A stretch of 64,000 nt of DNA from Elephas maximus indicus (taxonomy: Eukaryota; Chordata; Mammalia; Proboscidea; Elephantidae), in contig NC_064821.1 of assembly GCF_024166365.1 (NCBI RefSeq), forward strand, positions 52,665,093-52,729,092, given 5' to 3'. Both the position numbers and the translations under genes were made by a program. The notes below the pieces were generated by a model. It searched no databases. It had not been told where the DNA came from and saw only the letters and a program-made list of their open reading frames with translations. This document shows, piece after piece, positions 53,209-63,878 of the stretch. Each line of letters starts with the position of its first letter. Within the stretch, counting starts at the first letter, position 1.

Positions 53209-53235
53209 CCCAGCCTCCTTTATTCTCCATTCTGG

Positions 53236-53330
53236 GAGAATAGGTGCTATGCTAGGCATAGGAGTACAAAGATGGGTGAGGCACAGCCCTATCCTCAAGG
53301 AGTCCATGATTTAGGAAGTACCGTATGAAG
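53236..53330 (-). mobile_element. L2 LINE fragment, antisense
   Basis: gtgctatgctaggcatagga and cctatcctcaaggagtccat. Confidence 0.7.
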
Positions 53331-53429
53331 AAATAACTACTGTTTGGTAAGAGTGCAGAACTTACCTGTTCAGTGTGTCAAAGTCAAATTCACACTGTTT
53401 TATCAAGTGCACTGGAACAGCAGCAACCG

Positions 53430-53650
53430 TGTAGAGTCAGAGTGAAACGCATTGGCCCTTGGACCTCTTGGTCTCTATTCAAAGCCTGGTTCCATCACTT
53501 TTGGTTGTGTCTCTCTGCAGTGAGGTAATCTTTCTAAGCCTCAGTTGCTTCATCTGTATAATGGGGGACTTGTATTGCTGTGAGGATTAAACCAGGTAAT
53601 GTGAAAATTAGCATTTGATACTACATCTGGGAGAGTGCTAAGTAAATAGC
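53430..53650 (+). mobile_element. MIR SINE, sense, near full length
   Basis: caaagcctggttccatcact, taagcctcagttgcttcatc, tgtgaggattaaaccaggta. Confidence 0.88.
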
Positions 53651-53654
53651 TTGC

Positions 53655-53972
53655 GAGCTGCGAGCTGCCGTCAGGTTGGCCAGTGACTCATGGTGACCAC
53701 ATACCCGGTGGAAAAAAACACTGCCTGGACCTGTGCCATTCCCGTGACGGGCTGCAAATTGGACCATTGTGATCCACAGAGTTTTCATGGGCTGATTTTT
53801 GAAAGCAGATCGCCAGGCCTTTCTCTCTAATCTTAGTCTGGAAGTTTTGCTGAAACCTGTTCAGCTTCACAACAGGCCAGCCTCCACTGACAGACGGGTG
53901 GGGGCTGTACATGACGTGCATTGGCCGGGAATCAAACCCAGGTCTCCTGCATGGAAGGAGAGAATTCCACCT
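53655..53972 (-). mobile_element. SINE class S3, antisense, near full length
   Basis: cgagctgccgtcaggttggc, gcagatcgccaggcctttct, head B box gggaatcaaacccagg. Confidence 0.9.
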
Positions 53973-54329
53973 TTTTTTTGAAAAAACTATGATTGTTAAT
54001 ATCACCCTGAAGTCACCAGGATGGGCAGCATCCTGAGGGTGGGGACACTGTCATCCATTTGGACACCTCCGACAACATGTGTGCAAAAGAAAGACATTGA
54101 ATACGGTCCTGGGGAGACAAGGACAGAGGAGACAGCCTCAGTTCTCATAGTCGGGACACTCACAGCAGCAGATGGCAAACGATTCAAGGACTTGCTACAT
54201 AGGATGACTGCCTAAATAGAACCATGAGTCATCAATGACACAGGAGCTTGGAGGCGTTAGGGATGCCTGGGCCGGGGTAACTGGGGAAAGATGCATGGTG
54301 ACACCACTGAGCACAGTTTCCAAATCAGA
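53973..54329. other. Unassigned upstream DNA
   Basis: A 65-codon forward frame (54021-54215) shows no domain. Nothing else recognised. Confidence 0.4.
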
Positions 54330-54735
54330 TCTTGGGGCACCTATGTGCCTTCATGCTTCCATGTCCTGGCATCAATGTCCCCTCTGCTGTCCACCTGGCA
54401 GGCTCCCATGCCCTTCAAGATTTCCTGTATTTCTCTGTCTGACCTTGCCTCCCAGGTGCAGCCAAATCTTTCCTCTTTTTGATCTCTCATGGCCCAGGCT
54501 TCTATTATTGCCCCTTTCATCTGGTGTTGCATTTATTTGATTACACATTTGTTTCTCCTACTGGATGGTTTCCCCCACAGGTGTGAAAAGATGGAAAGCC
54601 TGTGAACAAGCATGGCAGGGAAAGGTCCTGGTGAGCAAAGCCCGGGTCTTCTCTACCTTTGTATGCTGAAACCCAGTGTAGGGCCTGCCCAAGGCAGATA
54701 CTCAGTGTATCTTGGCTGAATGGATGATTGGTTGG
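54330..54735 (+). mobile_element. L2 LINE 3' region, sense
   Basis: ccaggtgcagccaaatcttt, attatttgattacacattt-like words and the end ctcagtgtatcttggctgaa. A short (GGTT)n follows at 54726-54746. Confidence 0.65.
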
Positions 54736-54797
54736 TTGGTTGGTTGTGCCATATGGAATGATAATTGGACAACGTCTTTGAAGTCTGGATTGCTTTG

Positions 54798-54987
54798 GAA
54801 AGTTCAATTCTGACTCATGGTGACCCCCTGTATTACAGGATAGAACAGAGCTCCATAGGGTTTCCTTGGCTTTAATCTTTATGGAAGTGGATCACCAGGC
54901 TTTTGTTCTGCAGCACTGTGGGTGGGTTGAAACCACCAACCTTTCAGTTAATAGCTTAGCACAAGTGTTTGCACTGCCTAGGGACCA
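54798..54987 (-). mobile_element. SINE class S1L, antisense
   Basis: ttcaattctgactcatggtg, tggctttaatctttatggaa, gtttgcactgcctagggacc. Confidence 0.85.
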
Positions 54988-55104
54988 GTGTCGAGAGGTA
55001 TGGGTCTATGTAATTATGTTACTTAACCATTTGTTCAACCTCACACAGTCTACTCACTGCTCAGTGGTCTCCTGACTTCCTCTTCTCGCTCATGATCTCC
55101 CCAC

Positions 55105-55320
55105 ACAATAATAACAGTGGTGCTTACGAGCACCTTCAGTAACCATTTGCAGGACTGCAAAGTCACTTTACACCTAGAGCCTCAATCAATCCTCCAAGCA
55201 TTTGCCAGGTGGACAGGACATGTGTCGTTGTATTCATTTTACAGAAACCAGCCTCAGGGATGACTCCACTTTACACAGCTGGTAAGTACCGAGAATAAGT
55301 GACCTTTCAAACCCAGGACT
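55105..55320 (-). mobile_element. MIR SINE, antisense
   Basis: cattttacagaaaccagcct, tacacagctggtaagtaccg. Confidence 0.7.
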
Positions 55321-55411
55321 GAATTTCCTGTGCTCCTTTTGCAGCTCGTATGACCCTAACTGCAGTGTCGGTCACTCAGTGGAAGGTGATTAGACGGCTA
55401 CTGATTAGATG

Positions 55412-55632
55412 GAGTCCATGAGTGGTGCAAACAGTTAACACGCTCGGCTGCTCATCGAAAGGTTGGTGATTGTTCAACCAGAAGCACCTCAGAAGAAAGG
55501 CCTGGAGATCTATTTCCAAAAGATCACAGCCATTGAAAGCCCTATGGAGCACAGTTCGACTCTAACACACATGTCATCGCCATGAGTTGGAGTCAGGTTG
55601 ATGGCAACTGGTTTACTGTTTGTTTTTTGATT
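55412..55632 (+). mobile_element. SINE class S2
   Basis: gagtggtgcaaacagttaac, gaagaaaggcctggagatct, gttgatggcaactggtttac. Confidence 0.88.
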
Positions 55633-56171
55633 GATCGGATGTAGGGCCTTAGAGCCTGGAAGTTAAACATTTATTTTGGATCAGCCACAAATTTGATTAC
55701 TGAGCTGTTTAAGCTGTCATCACTACCCTCCTCTGCCACCCTGTCATACCGCGTCTACCTGAGTACCCACCCACGTGCACACACACACTGCCCCTGCCTC
55801 CAGGTGTGAGTCTTTCTGAGACCCCTGATGAGAAACCTGACATAACCCGCAGGTGGAATAGTACAAAGCCACCAGAATTCTTTCTAGTAAATGCGGAGGC
55901 ACAGTGATGCTATTTTTATGTGAATTTGTATGCAATTTGCACACATTTGCATACATTCCCCAAAGCCATCACACCGGGTCACAAAATAAACGTTTAACTG
56001 TCACTGGCAGAAGCAGAGGCATTTACCTGGGCAGGCCATTGCTTTTTTTCCCTCCGCCATTCTTCTGATTTAAAATGGTATTGTTTTCAGTCTTACCCAA
56101 GACCTCTAAGACTGCAGACAGCATGACATTCAGGCAATCATCTTCACCATCCTCATCATCATCATCCAACT
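55633..56171. other. Unassigned upstream DNA
   Basis: A short (CAT)n run at about 56143-56168; no gene or transposon recognised. Confidence 0.4.
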
Positions 56172-56223
56172 TTAGCAGGCACTTACTGTGCGTCAGGCAC
56201 TGCCCCATGAGTTTTACATACAT

Positions 56224-56412
56224 TACGGTAAAACTGCGAAAGCTGGAACGTGTGTAAGGTGGAAATCTGCCAGAGAAGGAAAACTCAGATATTTTCCACT
56301 AAAATGAGCGATAGGAAAATGGTAAGACTGCACCCTGTCAAAGGCAGAAAACTTGTGAGGCCTGGAAAAAACAAGGCAGTCCCGTAGAGTTCCAGCTGTC
56401 TCAGGTTTCACT
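56224..56412. mobile_element. 189-bp MITE with inverted termini
   Basis: Sits cleanly inside a MIR. Left end cggtaaaactgcgaaagctg and the reverse of the right end (agtgaaacctgagacagctg) form imperfect inverted repeats of about 24 bp. The flanking bases allow a TA target duplication. The size and ends recall MER53-like elements, but the family is not certain. It has no coding capacity. Confidence 0.7.
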
Positions 56413-56452
56413 ATATCTTACCTAATCTTCACAAAAATCCAAAAGGTAGGTC

Positions 56453-56888
56453 CTTTTGCTGTTGTTAATTGCTGTCAAGTGGGCTGCGACTCATGGAGAC
56501 TCCATCTGTAACAGAAGGAAACATTGCCTGAGCCTGCGCCATCTTCATGATTGTTGGTATATTAGAGTCCATTGTGTCAATCCATCTCTTGAAGATTTCC
56601 TTCATTTTCACTGGCTTTCCACTCTACCAAATGTCATGTCCTTCTCCAGCAATTGATCTTCCCTGACGATGTTGTCTAACACTATATCTGACAATATTCT
56701 GTTGTGATCTGTAGGGTTTTCATTGGCTAATTTTTGGAAATAGATTGCCAAGACTTTCTTCCTAGTCTGTCTTAGTCTGGGAGCTCCACTGAAACCTCTC
56801 TACTCTGGGTGACACTGCTGGTATTTGAAATACTGGTGGCATGGCTTCCAGCATCATAGCAACATACAAGCCACCACAAAACAACAAA
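56453..56888 (-). mobile_element. SINE class S3, long variant, antisense
   Basis: The reversed tail continues far into RTE-like sequence (tccatctcttgaagatttcc, tgtcatgtccttctccagca) before the S3 body (tgtgatctgtagggttttca). A hairpin-like block (ggtatttgaaatactggtgg) lies near the head end. Shares these extras with the forward copy at 58295-58645. Confidence 0.8.
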
Positions 56889-56984
56889 ATGACGGGTCAG
56901 TATTCCCATTTTACGGGGGAGGAAACTGAGGCCCACAGGGTTATGGTCATATGGCTTGTTCGTGATTCAGATACAGTTTTGTTC

Positions 56985-57085
56985 CATTCATTTATGCAGC
57001 AAATATGGGTTTGAACACCTACTATGTGCCAGGTATTCTAGGCACCAGAAACACTGCAGTGAACAAAAAGATAAAGCCCCTCCCT
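56985..57085 (-). mobile_element. L2 LINE 3' end, antisense
   Basis: tccattcatttatgcagcaa, cctactatgtgccaggtatt, actgcagtgaacaaaaagat. Confidence 0.85.
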
Positions 57086-57104
57086 GCTGTAACCAAGCAG
57101 CAGT

Positions 57105-57315
57105 GTGCATTAGTTAGGATGAGGCTGGGCTGCTGTAACAAACAGTCCCAACATTTGTTAAGTTAAAGAACCAAGATGTATGTTTCTCTCTCAAGTAGTA
57201 ATTCCCAGGCTGGTGGGTTGCCTTGCTCCGTGTGGTCATTGTAGAACCCAGGTTCCTTCCAGGCCATTGCTCTGCTAAGCACCCACAGCCTGCTTCTGAG
57301 GTGGCCCTCAATGGC
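57105..57315 (-). mobile_element. Old unassigned repeat (possibly DNA transposon or LTR)
   Basis: cattagttaggatgaggctg, gggctgctgtaacaaacagt and tttctctctcaagtagtaat. Family uncertain. Confidence 0.4.
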
Positions 57316-57326
57316 CCATGGTGTCA

Positions 57327-57425
57327 TTCAATCATTGGACAAATATTTGTCTACTATCTGCTGTGCTAACACATGGTGTTAAGCACTGCCCTGGGAGGAC
57401 AAACAAGAATCCATGAGGTGGTTTG
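57327..57425 (-). mobile_element. L2 LINE 3' end, antisense
   Basis: cattcaatcattggacaaat, gttaagcactgccctgggag. Confidence 0.7.
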
Positions 57426-57509
57426 AGGCCACCAAGGGTTGATGCTCCATTATGGGGATAAAATGACCCCAGTCCTGTTCTTCCCCACATCTTCCTCTCA
57501 TGTTAGCAG

Positions 57510-57614
57510 GACATCCATCCATCAATCCATCCATCTACCCAGCCACCCACCCATTCACCTACCCACCTGTCCGTCCGTCCGTCCGTCCATCCATCCATCC
57601 AGCCAGCCAGCCAA
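57510..57614. repeat. (CCAT/CCGT/CCAG)n compound microsatellite
   Basis: Blocks of ccat, cacc, ccgt, ccat and ccag tetramers in succession. Confidence 0.92.
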
Positions 57615-57649
57615 TGTTTCATTCTAGGAGGGCTGGACAGGGACTGCAA

Positions 57650-58040
57650 GGACAATGGTGAGGCTTGCAGACTGTGCCATCCACTTGCCAGAGTTTGAAT
57701 CCCATCTTTGTCAGTTTCTAACTATATGATCTTGCTCTGCTAACCGAAAGGTCGGTGGTTCCAACTCACCCAGCAGCTCCATGGGAGAAAAGCCTGGTGA
57801 TCTACTTCTGTAAAGTTTGCAACCAAGAAAACCCTATGGGGCAGTTCTACTCTGTCATATGGAGTTGCTATGAGTGAAAAACAACTAGACAGCACCCCAC
57901 AACTTATTTAAACATTCTGTGCCTCATTTTCCTCATCTGTAAAATGGAAATTATAGTACCTCTGTCAGACAGTTTTATGAGGACTAAATGAAATAATATA
58001 AGCTCAGAACAGCAGTTGATAAATGTTACTTCTGTTATCA
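57650..58040 (+). mobile_element. MIR SINE, sense, split by a SINE
   Basis: Parts at 57650-57736 (gccagagtttgaatcccatc) and 57904-58040 (tgtgcctcattttcctcatc, tgataaatgttacttctgtt). Confidence 0.88.
57737..57903 (+). mobile_element. SINE class S1L, 5'-truncated
   Basis: tctgctaaccgaaaggtcgg, aaagcctggtgatctacttc-like middle, gctatgagtgaaaaacaact. Confidence 0.85.
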
Positions 58041-58059
58041 AAGTCTTCTACCATTATCA

Positions 58060-58690
58060 CATTATACCCTTGGCTGCTTCCTTTCCCTGATTCCCATCTC
58101 CACTGACACCAGGTCCTGGAGATTGTCCTTCAGATTCGTCCTGAATCCATATGCCCTTCTCCAGCTGACTACAGTCCTGGTCTGGGAGAGTTGGCATCAT
58201 ATCTCTGGTGGTTGTAAAACATTTCTCCTCCTAACTGGTTTCCTGTCTCCAGGCTTTGCCACCATCTAAACCACACTGCCACCACCCATGTGTTAATTTG
58301 TGGTGGCTTGTGTATTGCTATGATGCTGGAAGCCATGTCACCAGTATTTCAAATGCCAGTAGGGTCACCCATGGTGGACAAGTTTCGGTGGAACTTCCAA
58401 ACTAAGACAAACTAGGAAGAAAGAAAGATCTACTTCCAAAAATTAGCCAATGAAAACTCTATGGATCACAACAGAATATTGTCTGATAGTGCTGGAACGT
58501 GAGGCCTCTAGGTTGGAAGTCACTCAAAATACACAGTGGCCACAACAATAGACTCGAGCACACCAGTGATCGTGAAGATGGTGCAGGACTGGGCAAAGTT
58601 TTTGTTCTCTTCTACACAGGTCACTGCATGGCAACTAACAACAAACTGCACGCACACTCCTGCCATTGAGACCTTTCAAAAAGAGATCAG
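58060..58690 (+). mobile_element. L2-like LINE, sense, split by an S3 SINE
   Basis: Parts at 58060-58294 (tcctcctaactggtttcctg) and 58646-58690 (ctcctgccattgagaccttt). Confidence 0.55.
58295..58645 (+). mobile_element. SINE class S3, long variant, sense
   Basis: ggtggcttgtgtattgctat, the extra block catgtcaccagtatttcaaa, body gtggaacttccaaactaaga, a long RTE-like stretch (acagtggccacaacaataga) and the tail gcatggcaactaacaacaaa. The tRNA-like head is largely missing. Confidence 0.8.
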
Positions 58691-58707
58691 AATTACGTTA
58701 AAGGCTT

Positions 58708-58920
58708 CTGTAGACCAGCAAGGTGCACAAAGATGTCTGTCATATCGTTATCTATAACAGCAAAAAAAATGGGAAACCACCTGAAATAGGCAACAATGGG
58801 AGATTGGTTAAATAAATTATGGAATGTCCGCCTAATGAAACACTATACAGCTCTTAGGAATCTTGTTTGAAAAGACTATTTAGTGATGTGGAAGGTAGTA
58901 AGTGGAAATAAGAGGTTTAC
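58708..58920 (+). mobile_element. Old L1 (L1M-type) ORF2 end, sense
   Basis: ggttaaataaattatggaat, cgttatctataacagcaaaa, gaaacactatacagctctta. Confidence 0.8.
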
Positions 58921-58927
58921 AGAACAT

Positions 58928-59110
58928 TATCTGGTTAAGTGCTTAGCTGCTAACCAAAAGGTTGGCAGTTCAAACTCACCAGCCACTCCTTGGGAGAAAG
59001 ATGCGGCTGTCTGCTTCTGTAAAGATTACAGCCTTGGAAACCCTATGGGGCAGTTCTACTCTGTCCTACAGAGTCACTGTGTATCAGAATCAACTCAACG
59101 GCAATACGAT
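58928..59110 (+). mobile_element. SINE class S1L, head truncated
   Basis: ctggttaagtgcttagctgc, gcggctgtctgcttctgtaa, cagaatcaactcaacggcaa. Confidence 0.88.
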
Positions 59111-59439
59111 AGTCCCAGTTCTGTTTTACAGACAAACACAGAGAGAGAGAAAAAAGAATACTAATAGAGTTCATCTCTAAGTTCAGAGAGTGAATCTGAA
59201 TTCACTGAGCCTACTCACCTTGTCTGTCCTTTCCTGTCCCGTTTTCTGCTTCTCTCTACTCTGTCCCAATTGGGCATCTCACAAGCCCAGAAACCAGGGT
59301 AGAAGAGACAGAGCTGTCTGAAGAAGGTGAGGGAGAAGGAGAAAGAAAAGCTGAGTGGGCAAAGACATGACTTCTCTTCAGCCCCTGTGGATGTCGAGGT
59401 GGGAAGGGACTTAAAAACCCTGTTCCTCAGAATTTCAAA
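59111..59439. other. Unassigned upstream DNA
   Basis: No gene or repeat recognised. Confidence 0.4.
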
Positions 59440-59860
59440 TTCACATAGAATCCAGACTTTCTGAAATCATTGAGGCTGGATGAACCCCTAAAATTATCAT
59501 CCTGAGGTGATTTTTAAACTTAAATCTTAAACCGAAAATATCCCCTGAAGTCTTCTTTAAACCAAACAATAGTTAATGTAACTAGTAAAGAATGTCCACC
59601 TTGATTATTGTGTTCTTCTAAGAACTATCTACATATATGGGATCAAACTGACAACAGCAACACAAAAGGTTAGATAGGAAGCTTAGGGGGCAGTGAATTT
59701 ATGTTAACAGCGGAGAACAATTTGGAAAAGGAAGGTGAGAATGGTTGGACAACTTGAAGAATATAATCAATATCACTGAATTGCACATGTCGAAATTGTT
59801 GAATTGGTGAATGTCCTGCTGTGCATATTTTCAATTACAAAAACAACAGCAAAAAAACCT
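59440..59860 (+). mobile_element. L1 3' UTR (old type), sense
   Basis: tgaggctggatgaaccccta, taatcaatatcactgaattg, and an A-rich end. The same sequence recurs at 63270-63880. Confidence 0.65.
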
Positions 59861-60224
59861 GTTTCTATTCACTAGAATTTATATCGTAATGTGGTAAGTT
59901 AGACAGAAATAAAATCCGGTTTAGAAAGCTTCCGGGCAAGATGCTCACCAGTCAAGGCTACGGCCACAGCCTTGAAGAGCTTCAACATTCCCATTGGTGG
60001 GGGAAGTGATCCCTGCTATGTAGAAGGAATGAACCACTTTCTACCTCTCACTCATCCCTCCCAGGGGAAGAAGAACAACTTGAGAAACCCAGTGTGCCTA
60101 AGCCAGCTGCCTCCTCTTCCTTTTTGGAAGTTGTGCTCCTCCTTGCTGGAGGTTTTACAAGGACATCTGGGCCTTAGGAAGGGGAGGTCTGAGCTAGCCC
60201 AGCTCTGCCTACCGCTGAAGTAAG
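59861..60224. other. Unassigned upstream DNA
   Basis: Nothing recognised. Confidence 0.4.
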
Positions 60225-60507
60225 GGTTTCCTGGGGCAGCTGTAACAATGAGCCACAAATTCTGTGTCTTAATGTATTGTCTCACAGTTCTGGAGGCCAG
60301 AAGTCTGAAATCAAGGTGCAAACAGAGTTGATTCCTTCTGGGAGCTCCAAGGAGAATCTGTTCTATGCCTCTTTCTCCTAGTTTCTGGTGATTGCTGGCA
60401 ATCCTTGGCCTTCCTTAGTTTTTACATGCATCACTCCAGTCTCCACTTCCATCATCACATGGTGTTCTCCCTGTATCCAAATTTCCCTCTTCTTATGAGG
60501 AATACCA
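60225..60507 (-). mobile_element. MaLR-type LTR, antisense, partial
   Basis: ctcacagttctggaggccag, tttctggtgattgctggcaa, cttccatcatcacatggtgt. It breaks off where a SINE begins. No internal coding sequence. Confidence 0.75.
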
Positions 60508-60655
60508 GAATCCCTGGGTGATGCAGCTGGTTAACATGCTCGATTCCTAACAGAAAGGCTGGATGTTCAAGTCCACCCAGAGGGGCATTGGAAGAAAGGC
60601 CTGGCGATCTACTTCTGAAAAAACAAGTCATTGAAGACTCTATGCGTCAGGGGAC
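60508..60655 (+). mobile_element. SINE class S2, 3'-truncated
   Basis: aatccctgggtgatgcagct, gaagaaaggcctggcgatct; the tail is missing and L1 sequence follows directly. Confidence 0.85.
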
Positions 60656-61255
60656 ATCTATGTCAATTGGTACAACCTAGTTTATAAAGCCAAAGTTCTG
60701 CATCCTACTTTGGTGAGTAGCATCTGGGGTCTTAAAAGCTTGCGAGCAGTCATCTAAGATACAACTATTGGTCTCTTACCAACCAGGGCAAAGGAGAGTG
60801 AAGAAAACCAAAGACTCAAGGGAGCAATTAGTCCAAAAGACTAATGGATCACATGATTCACAGCCTACACCACCCCGAGATCTGGAGAATTAGATGGTGC
60901 CCGGGTACTACTACCGACAGTTCTGACTAGGATCACAGGGTCCCAGACAGAGCAGGAGAAAAACTGTAGAGCAAAAAATCAAATTCACAAAAAAGACCAG
61001 ACTTACTAGTCTGACAGACTGGAGAAACCCCTGAGACTATGGCCCTGAGACACCCTTCTGAGCTGGAACTGAAGCCATTCGCGGAGACCACCTTTCAGGC
61101 AAATTATAGACAGTCTCATAAGATAAACTATAACACCCAGGAGTAACACGTGCCTTAGAACAATCAATTATATGAGATTGAAAGGACAACATCTGCCCAA
61201 AAGCAAAGATGAGAAGGCAGGAAGAGGTAGAAAATCAGGATGAAAGGAAACACCT
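60656..61255 (+). mobile_element. L1 3' UTR fragment
   Basis: tctggggtcttaaaagcttg, tctaagatacaactattggt, gagaattagatggtgcccgg: same family as 36420-36640 of the full-length L1 but older. Confidence 0.85.
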
Positions 61256-61636
61256 GGGTAGGTACATCTGTCCCTTTCTGTTTCAGGATGTGTTCACTTG
61301 TGCTGGGATTTAAGCCACCTCCTCCAACATCAGCTTTCTTAGTAATAAAGAAATTGACTATAATAAAGAACTGTCCATTGACTGTTCTCTTATTTTTCAG
61401 TGGATTCAGATCCCAGGAAGGGATGAGGGAAGGTATTTATCAGGACTTTCAAACCCTGGCACCTCCCTGCTCAGGCTCCCTGTTACCAGCGGGTTTGATC
61501 AGTGCAATCCACACTGTCTTCCTTTCCTTTCTAAGTGACACAGACGTTAGTTATAACCACGCCTCCCCAAAGCATCCCTTTCCATCTTCAGGTGTCAGAG
61601 ATCGTTAGAAAATTCTTAGTGCTATTTCCTTCTCAC
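61256..61636. other. Unassigned upstream DNA
   Basis: A 122-codon frame (61240-61608) has no recognisable domain. Confidence 0.4.
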
Positions 61637-61647
61637 TTTTCTCATTT

Positions 61648-61784
61648 AAGGAGTCCTAGTGGCACAGTGGTTAAAGCGATCAACTACTAACTGAGAAAGA
61701 TGTGGCAATCTGCTTCCACTGAGATATACAGCCTCGGAAATCCTATGGGGTTCTATGAATTGGAATCGACTTGAAGGCAGTGGG
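61648..61784 (+). mobile_element. SINE class S1L, internally deleted
   Basis: aggagtcctagtggcacagt, aaagatgtggcaatctgctt, ggaatcgacttgaaggcagt. Perfect 11-bp duplication ttttctcattt (61637-61647, 61785-61795). Blocks of the head and of the 3' half are missing. Confidence 0.92.
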
Positions 61785-61809
61785 TTTTCTCATTTGGCCC
61801 TTTCTTGTC

Positions 61810-61985
61810 TTCTGGCTGGAGTTCCAATCTGATTTTTCTGCCTGTGAGTTAGATGATTTAGTCACCCCTCTGATCTCTAGTTTCCTCATGTACAACATTT
61901 CAATCGCATGCTCTTCTCATGGTTGCTGCAAGGATTCAACGGGATAGCAGGTGTGAAAGCAGGTGTGGAGCTTCTGGTAAATTCT
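61810..61985 (+). mobile_element. MIR SINE, sense, decayed
   Basis: ctctgatctctagtttcctc, tctcatggttgctgcaagga. Confidence 0.6.
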
Positions 61986-62167
61986 AAAATGCTTCAGAAA
62001 GGTAAGATTCTGTTTCTCCCATGCCTCTGAAGACCATAATATATCTGTCCTTCACTCAAGTATGGAGGAGCAAAAAAGTTAGACACATCTGGTTTCCACT
62101 AAAATGTTCTCTTCCTAGGGTGGCACCATAAATCAGATGAGTTCTAAGTTCTTCGAGAGCTGGGGAA

Positions 62168-62382
62168 AACAAAAAATCAACAGTTGCTGTCAAGTTAACT
62201 GTGACTCACGTCACTTCCATGTGTGTCAGAGTAGAACTGTGCTCCATAGGGTTTTCAATGGCTGATTTTTCAGAAGGAGATCACCAGGCCTTTCTTTCGA
62301 GGCACCTCAGGGTGGACTCGAACCTCCAACCTTTGAATTAGCAGTTGAATGTGTTGATCATTGTTACCACCCAGGGACTCTG
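62168..62382 (-). mobile_element. SINE class S2, antisense
   Basis: caacagttgctgtcaagtta, ggagatcaccaggcctttct, ttgttaccacccagggactc. Flanking gagctggggaa and gagctggagag suggest a target duplication. Confidence 0.85.
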
Positions 62383-62877
62383 GGAGCTGGAGAGAAGGCA
62401 CTTTATACCAGTGCTTTTGTGGGAATCCTACTGAATTACAGTCTCAGGAGATTATGTGATTCTCTTGACAAGCACACAAGGAATCCGTAGATTATTCAGG
62501 TGCCTGCCCAGGGTGTTTTGTTCTGAATTTGCAGCAATCTACTCTAAATAAGGTACTAAGTGTTAGTTTATTCATTTGAACAACAAGCAGCTTGGTCCCC
62601 CAACTGAATTCTGGGAGGGGAGGAGATTGGAAGAATATACTGAAGACTGGTCCTCTGAGTGGGGAAAATGAATTCATTTCAGCTGGCAGATGGAAATAAA
62701 TTGAACCTATTCTGAACAAGAAATCTCTTGCTCAATTTTCCCTACTTTTTCCATAAAGTACCAGTTCCCCTTACTCTTAATGCTACCAGCATTCTGTTTC
62801 TGGGTCTTGGGATTACCCCATTTGGGGAATTGTTGGTGCATTTTACCTGGTTAGGATGGGGCCTGGCATGCCTAAAA
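62383..62877. other. Unassigned upstream DNA
   Basis: Nothing recognised. Confidence 0.4.
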
Positions 62878-63078
62878 GGCAGTGGTAGAATTCTTGCCTT
62901 CCGTGCGGGAGACCCAGATTCAATTCCTGGCCAACACACCTCAGGCGTAACCCTCAGCGTCTGTCAGTGGAGGCTCGTGTGTTGCTATGATGCTGAACAG
63001 GTATCAGTGGAGCTTCCAGATGAAAATGGAGTAAGAAGAAAGCCTGGCAATCTACTTACAAAAATCAGTGAGTGAAAA
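62878..63078 (+). mobile_element. SINE class S3, 3'-truncated
   Basis: Head ggcagtggtagaattcttgc with B box agattcaattcctgg, body ggagcttccagatgaaaatg. The RTE-like tail is missing. Confidence 0.9.
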
Positions 63079-63269
63079 TCTTCTAGAAAGAGAACCAGGA
63101 ATAGGAGGAAATAGAACATGTGGCTAATTGCCCCCATGAACAATTGCTTCCTTTGTGATGAGACCAGAAAAACTGAAGGGTGCACAGCTACCACTACTGA
63201 ATATTTTGATAAAAGATTTTATAGAAGATTCCTGATCGAAAGGGGGAAAATGAGAATTGGAAAATCTCA
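63079..63269. other. Unassigned upstream DNA
   Basis: Nothing recognised. Confidence 0.4.
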
Positions 63270-63403
63270 TGGAATCTATACTTTCTGGAGCCGCTGAGGC
63301 TGGATGAACACCCAAAACTATTGCCCTGAAATAATCTTTAAATCTTAAACCAAAAATATTCCCTTAAATCTTTAAAACAAACAATAATAATAATAATAAT
63401 AAA

Positions 63404-63539
63404 ACCTGTTGCTGTGGAGTTGGCCCCTAGAGGACAGAGTAGAACTGCCCCACAGAGTCAAGGAGGGCCTGCTGGATTTGAGCTGCCAACCTTTTGGTTA
63501 GCAACTGCAGCTCTTAACCACTACGCCACCTGGGTTGCC
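63404..63539 (-). mobile_element. SINE class S1, antisense
   Basis: aacctgttgctgtggagttg, gctgccaaccttttggttag, accactacgccacctgggtt. Flanked by similar aaacaaacaataa words, a likely target duplication. Confidence 0.88.
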
Positions 63540-63624
63540 TAAAACCAAACAATAATTCAGCTTAATTAGTAAAGAATGTCTGTCTACCTTGGGTGTTGTG
63601 CTCTTTAAAGAACTACATGTGTGG

Positions 63625-63778
63625 GATCCCTGATGGCATAGTAGTTAAGTGCCGTGGCTGCTAACCAAGAGGTCAGCAGTTCAAATTCACCAGCTGCTCC
63701 TTGGAAACCCTATGGGGCAGTTCTACTCTGACCTATAGGTCACTATGAGTCAGAATCGAGTCAACGGCAATAGTTTGG
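63625..63778 (+). mobile_element. SINE class S1
   Basis: gatccctgatggcatagtag, actatgagtcagaatcgagt, T-rich tail. Confidence 0.9.
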
Positions 63779-63878
63779 TTTTTCTTTTGGTGGGGGGAAG
63801 GTATATACATGTGATCAAATTGACAATAGAAACTGGAAAAATTAAACAGGAAACTTAGGGGGCAATGAGTTTATGTTA

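Larger units (their letters stand above)
56172..56970 (-). mobile_element. MIR SINE, antisense, split by a MITE and a SINE
   Basis: Parts at 56172-56223 (gcacttactgtgcgtcaggc), 56413-56452 (taatcttcacaaaaatccaa) and 56896-56970 (gaggaaactgaggcccacag). Confidence 0.8.
63270..63878 (+). mobile_element. L1 3' UTR (old type), split by two SINEs
   Basis: Parts at 63270-63403 (gctgaggctggatgaacacc), 63540-63624 (gtaaagaatgtctgtctacc) and 63779-63878 (taggaaact-like aggaaacttagggggcaatg) align in order with 59440-59700. An (ATA)n run lies at 63385-63402. Confidence 0.7.
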
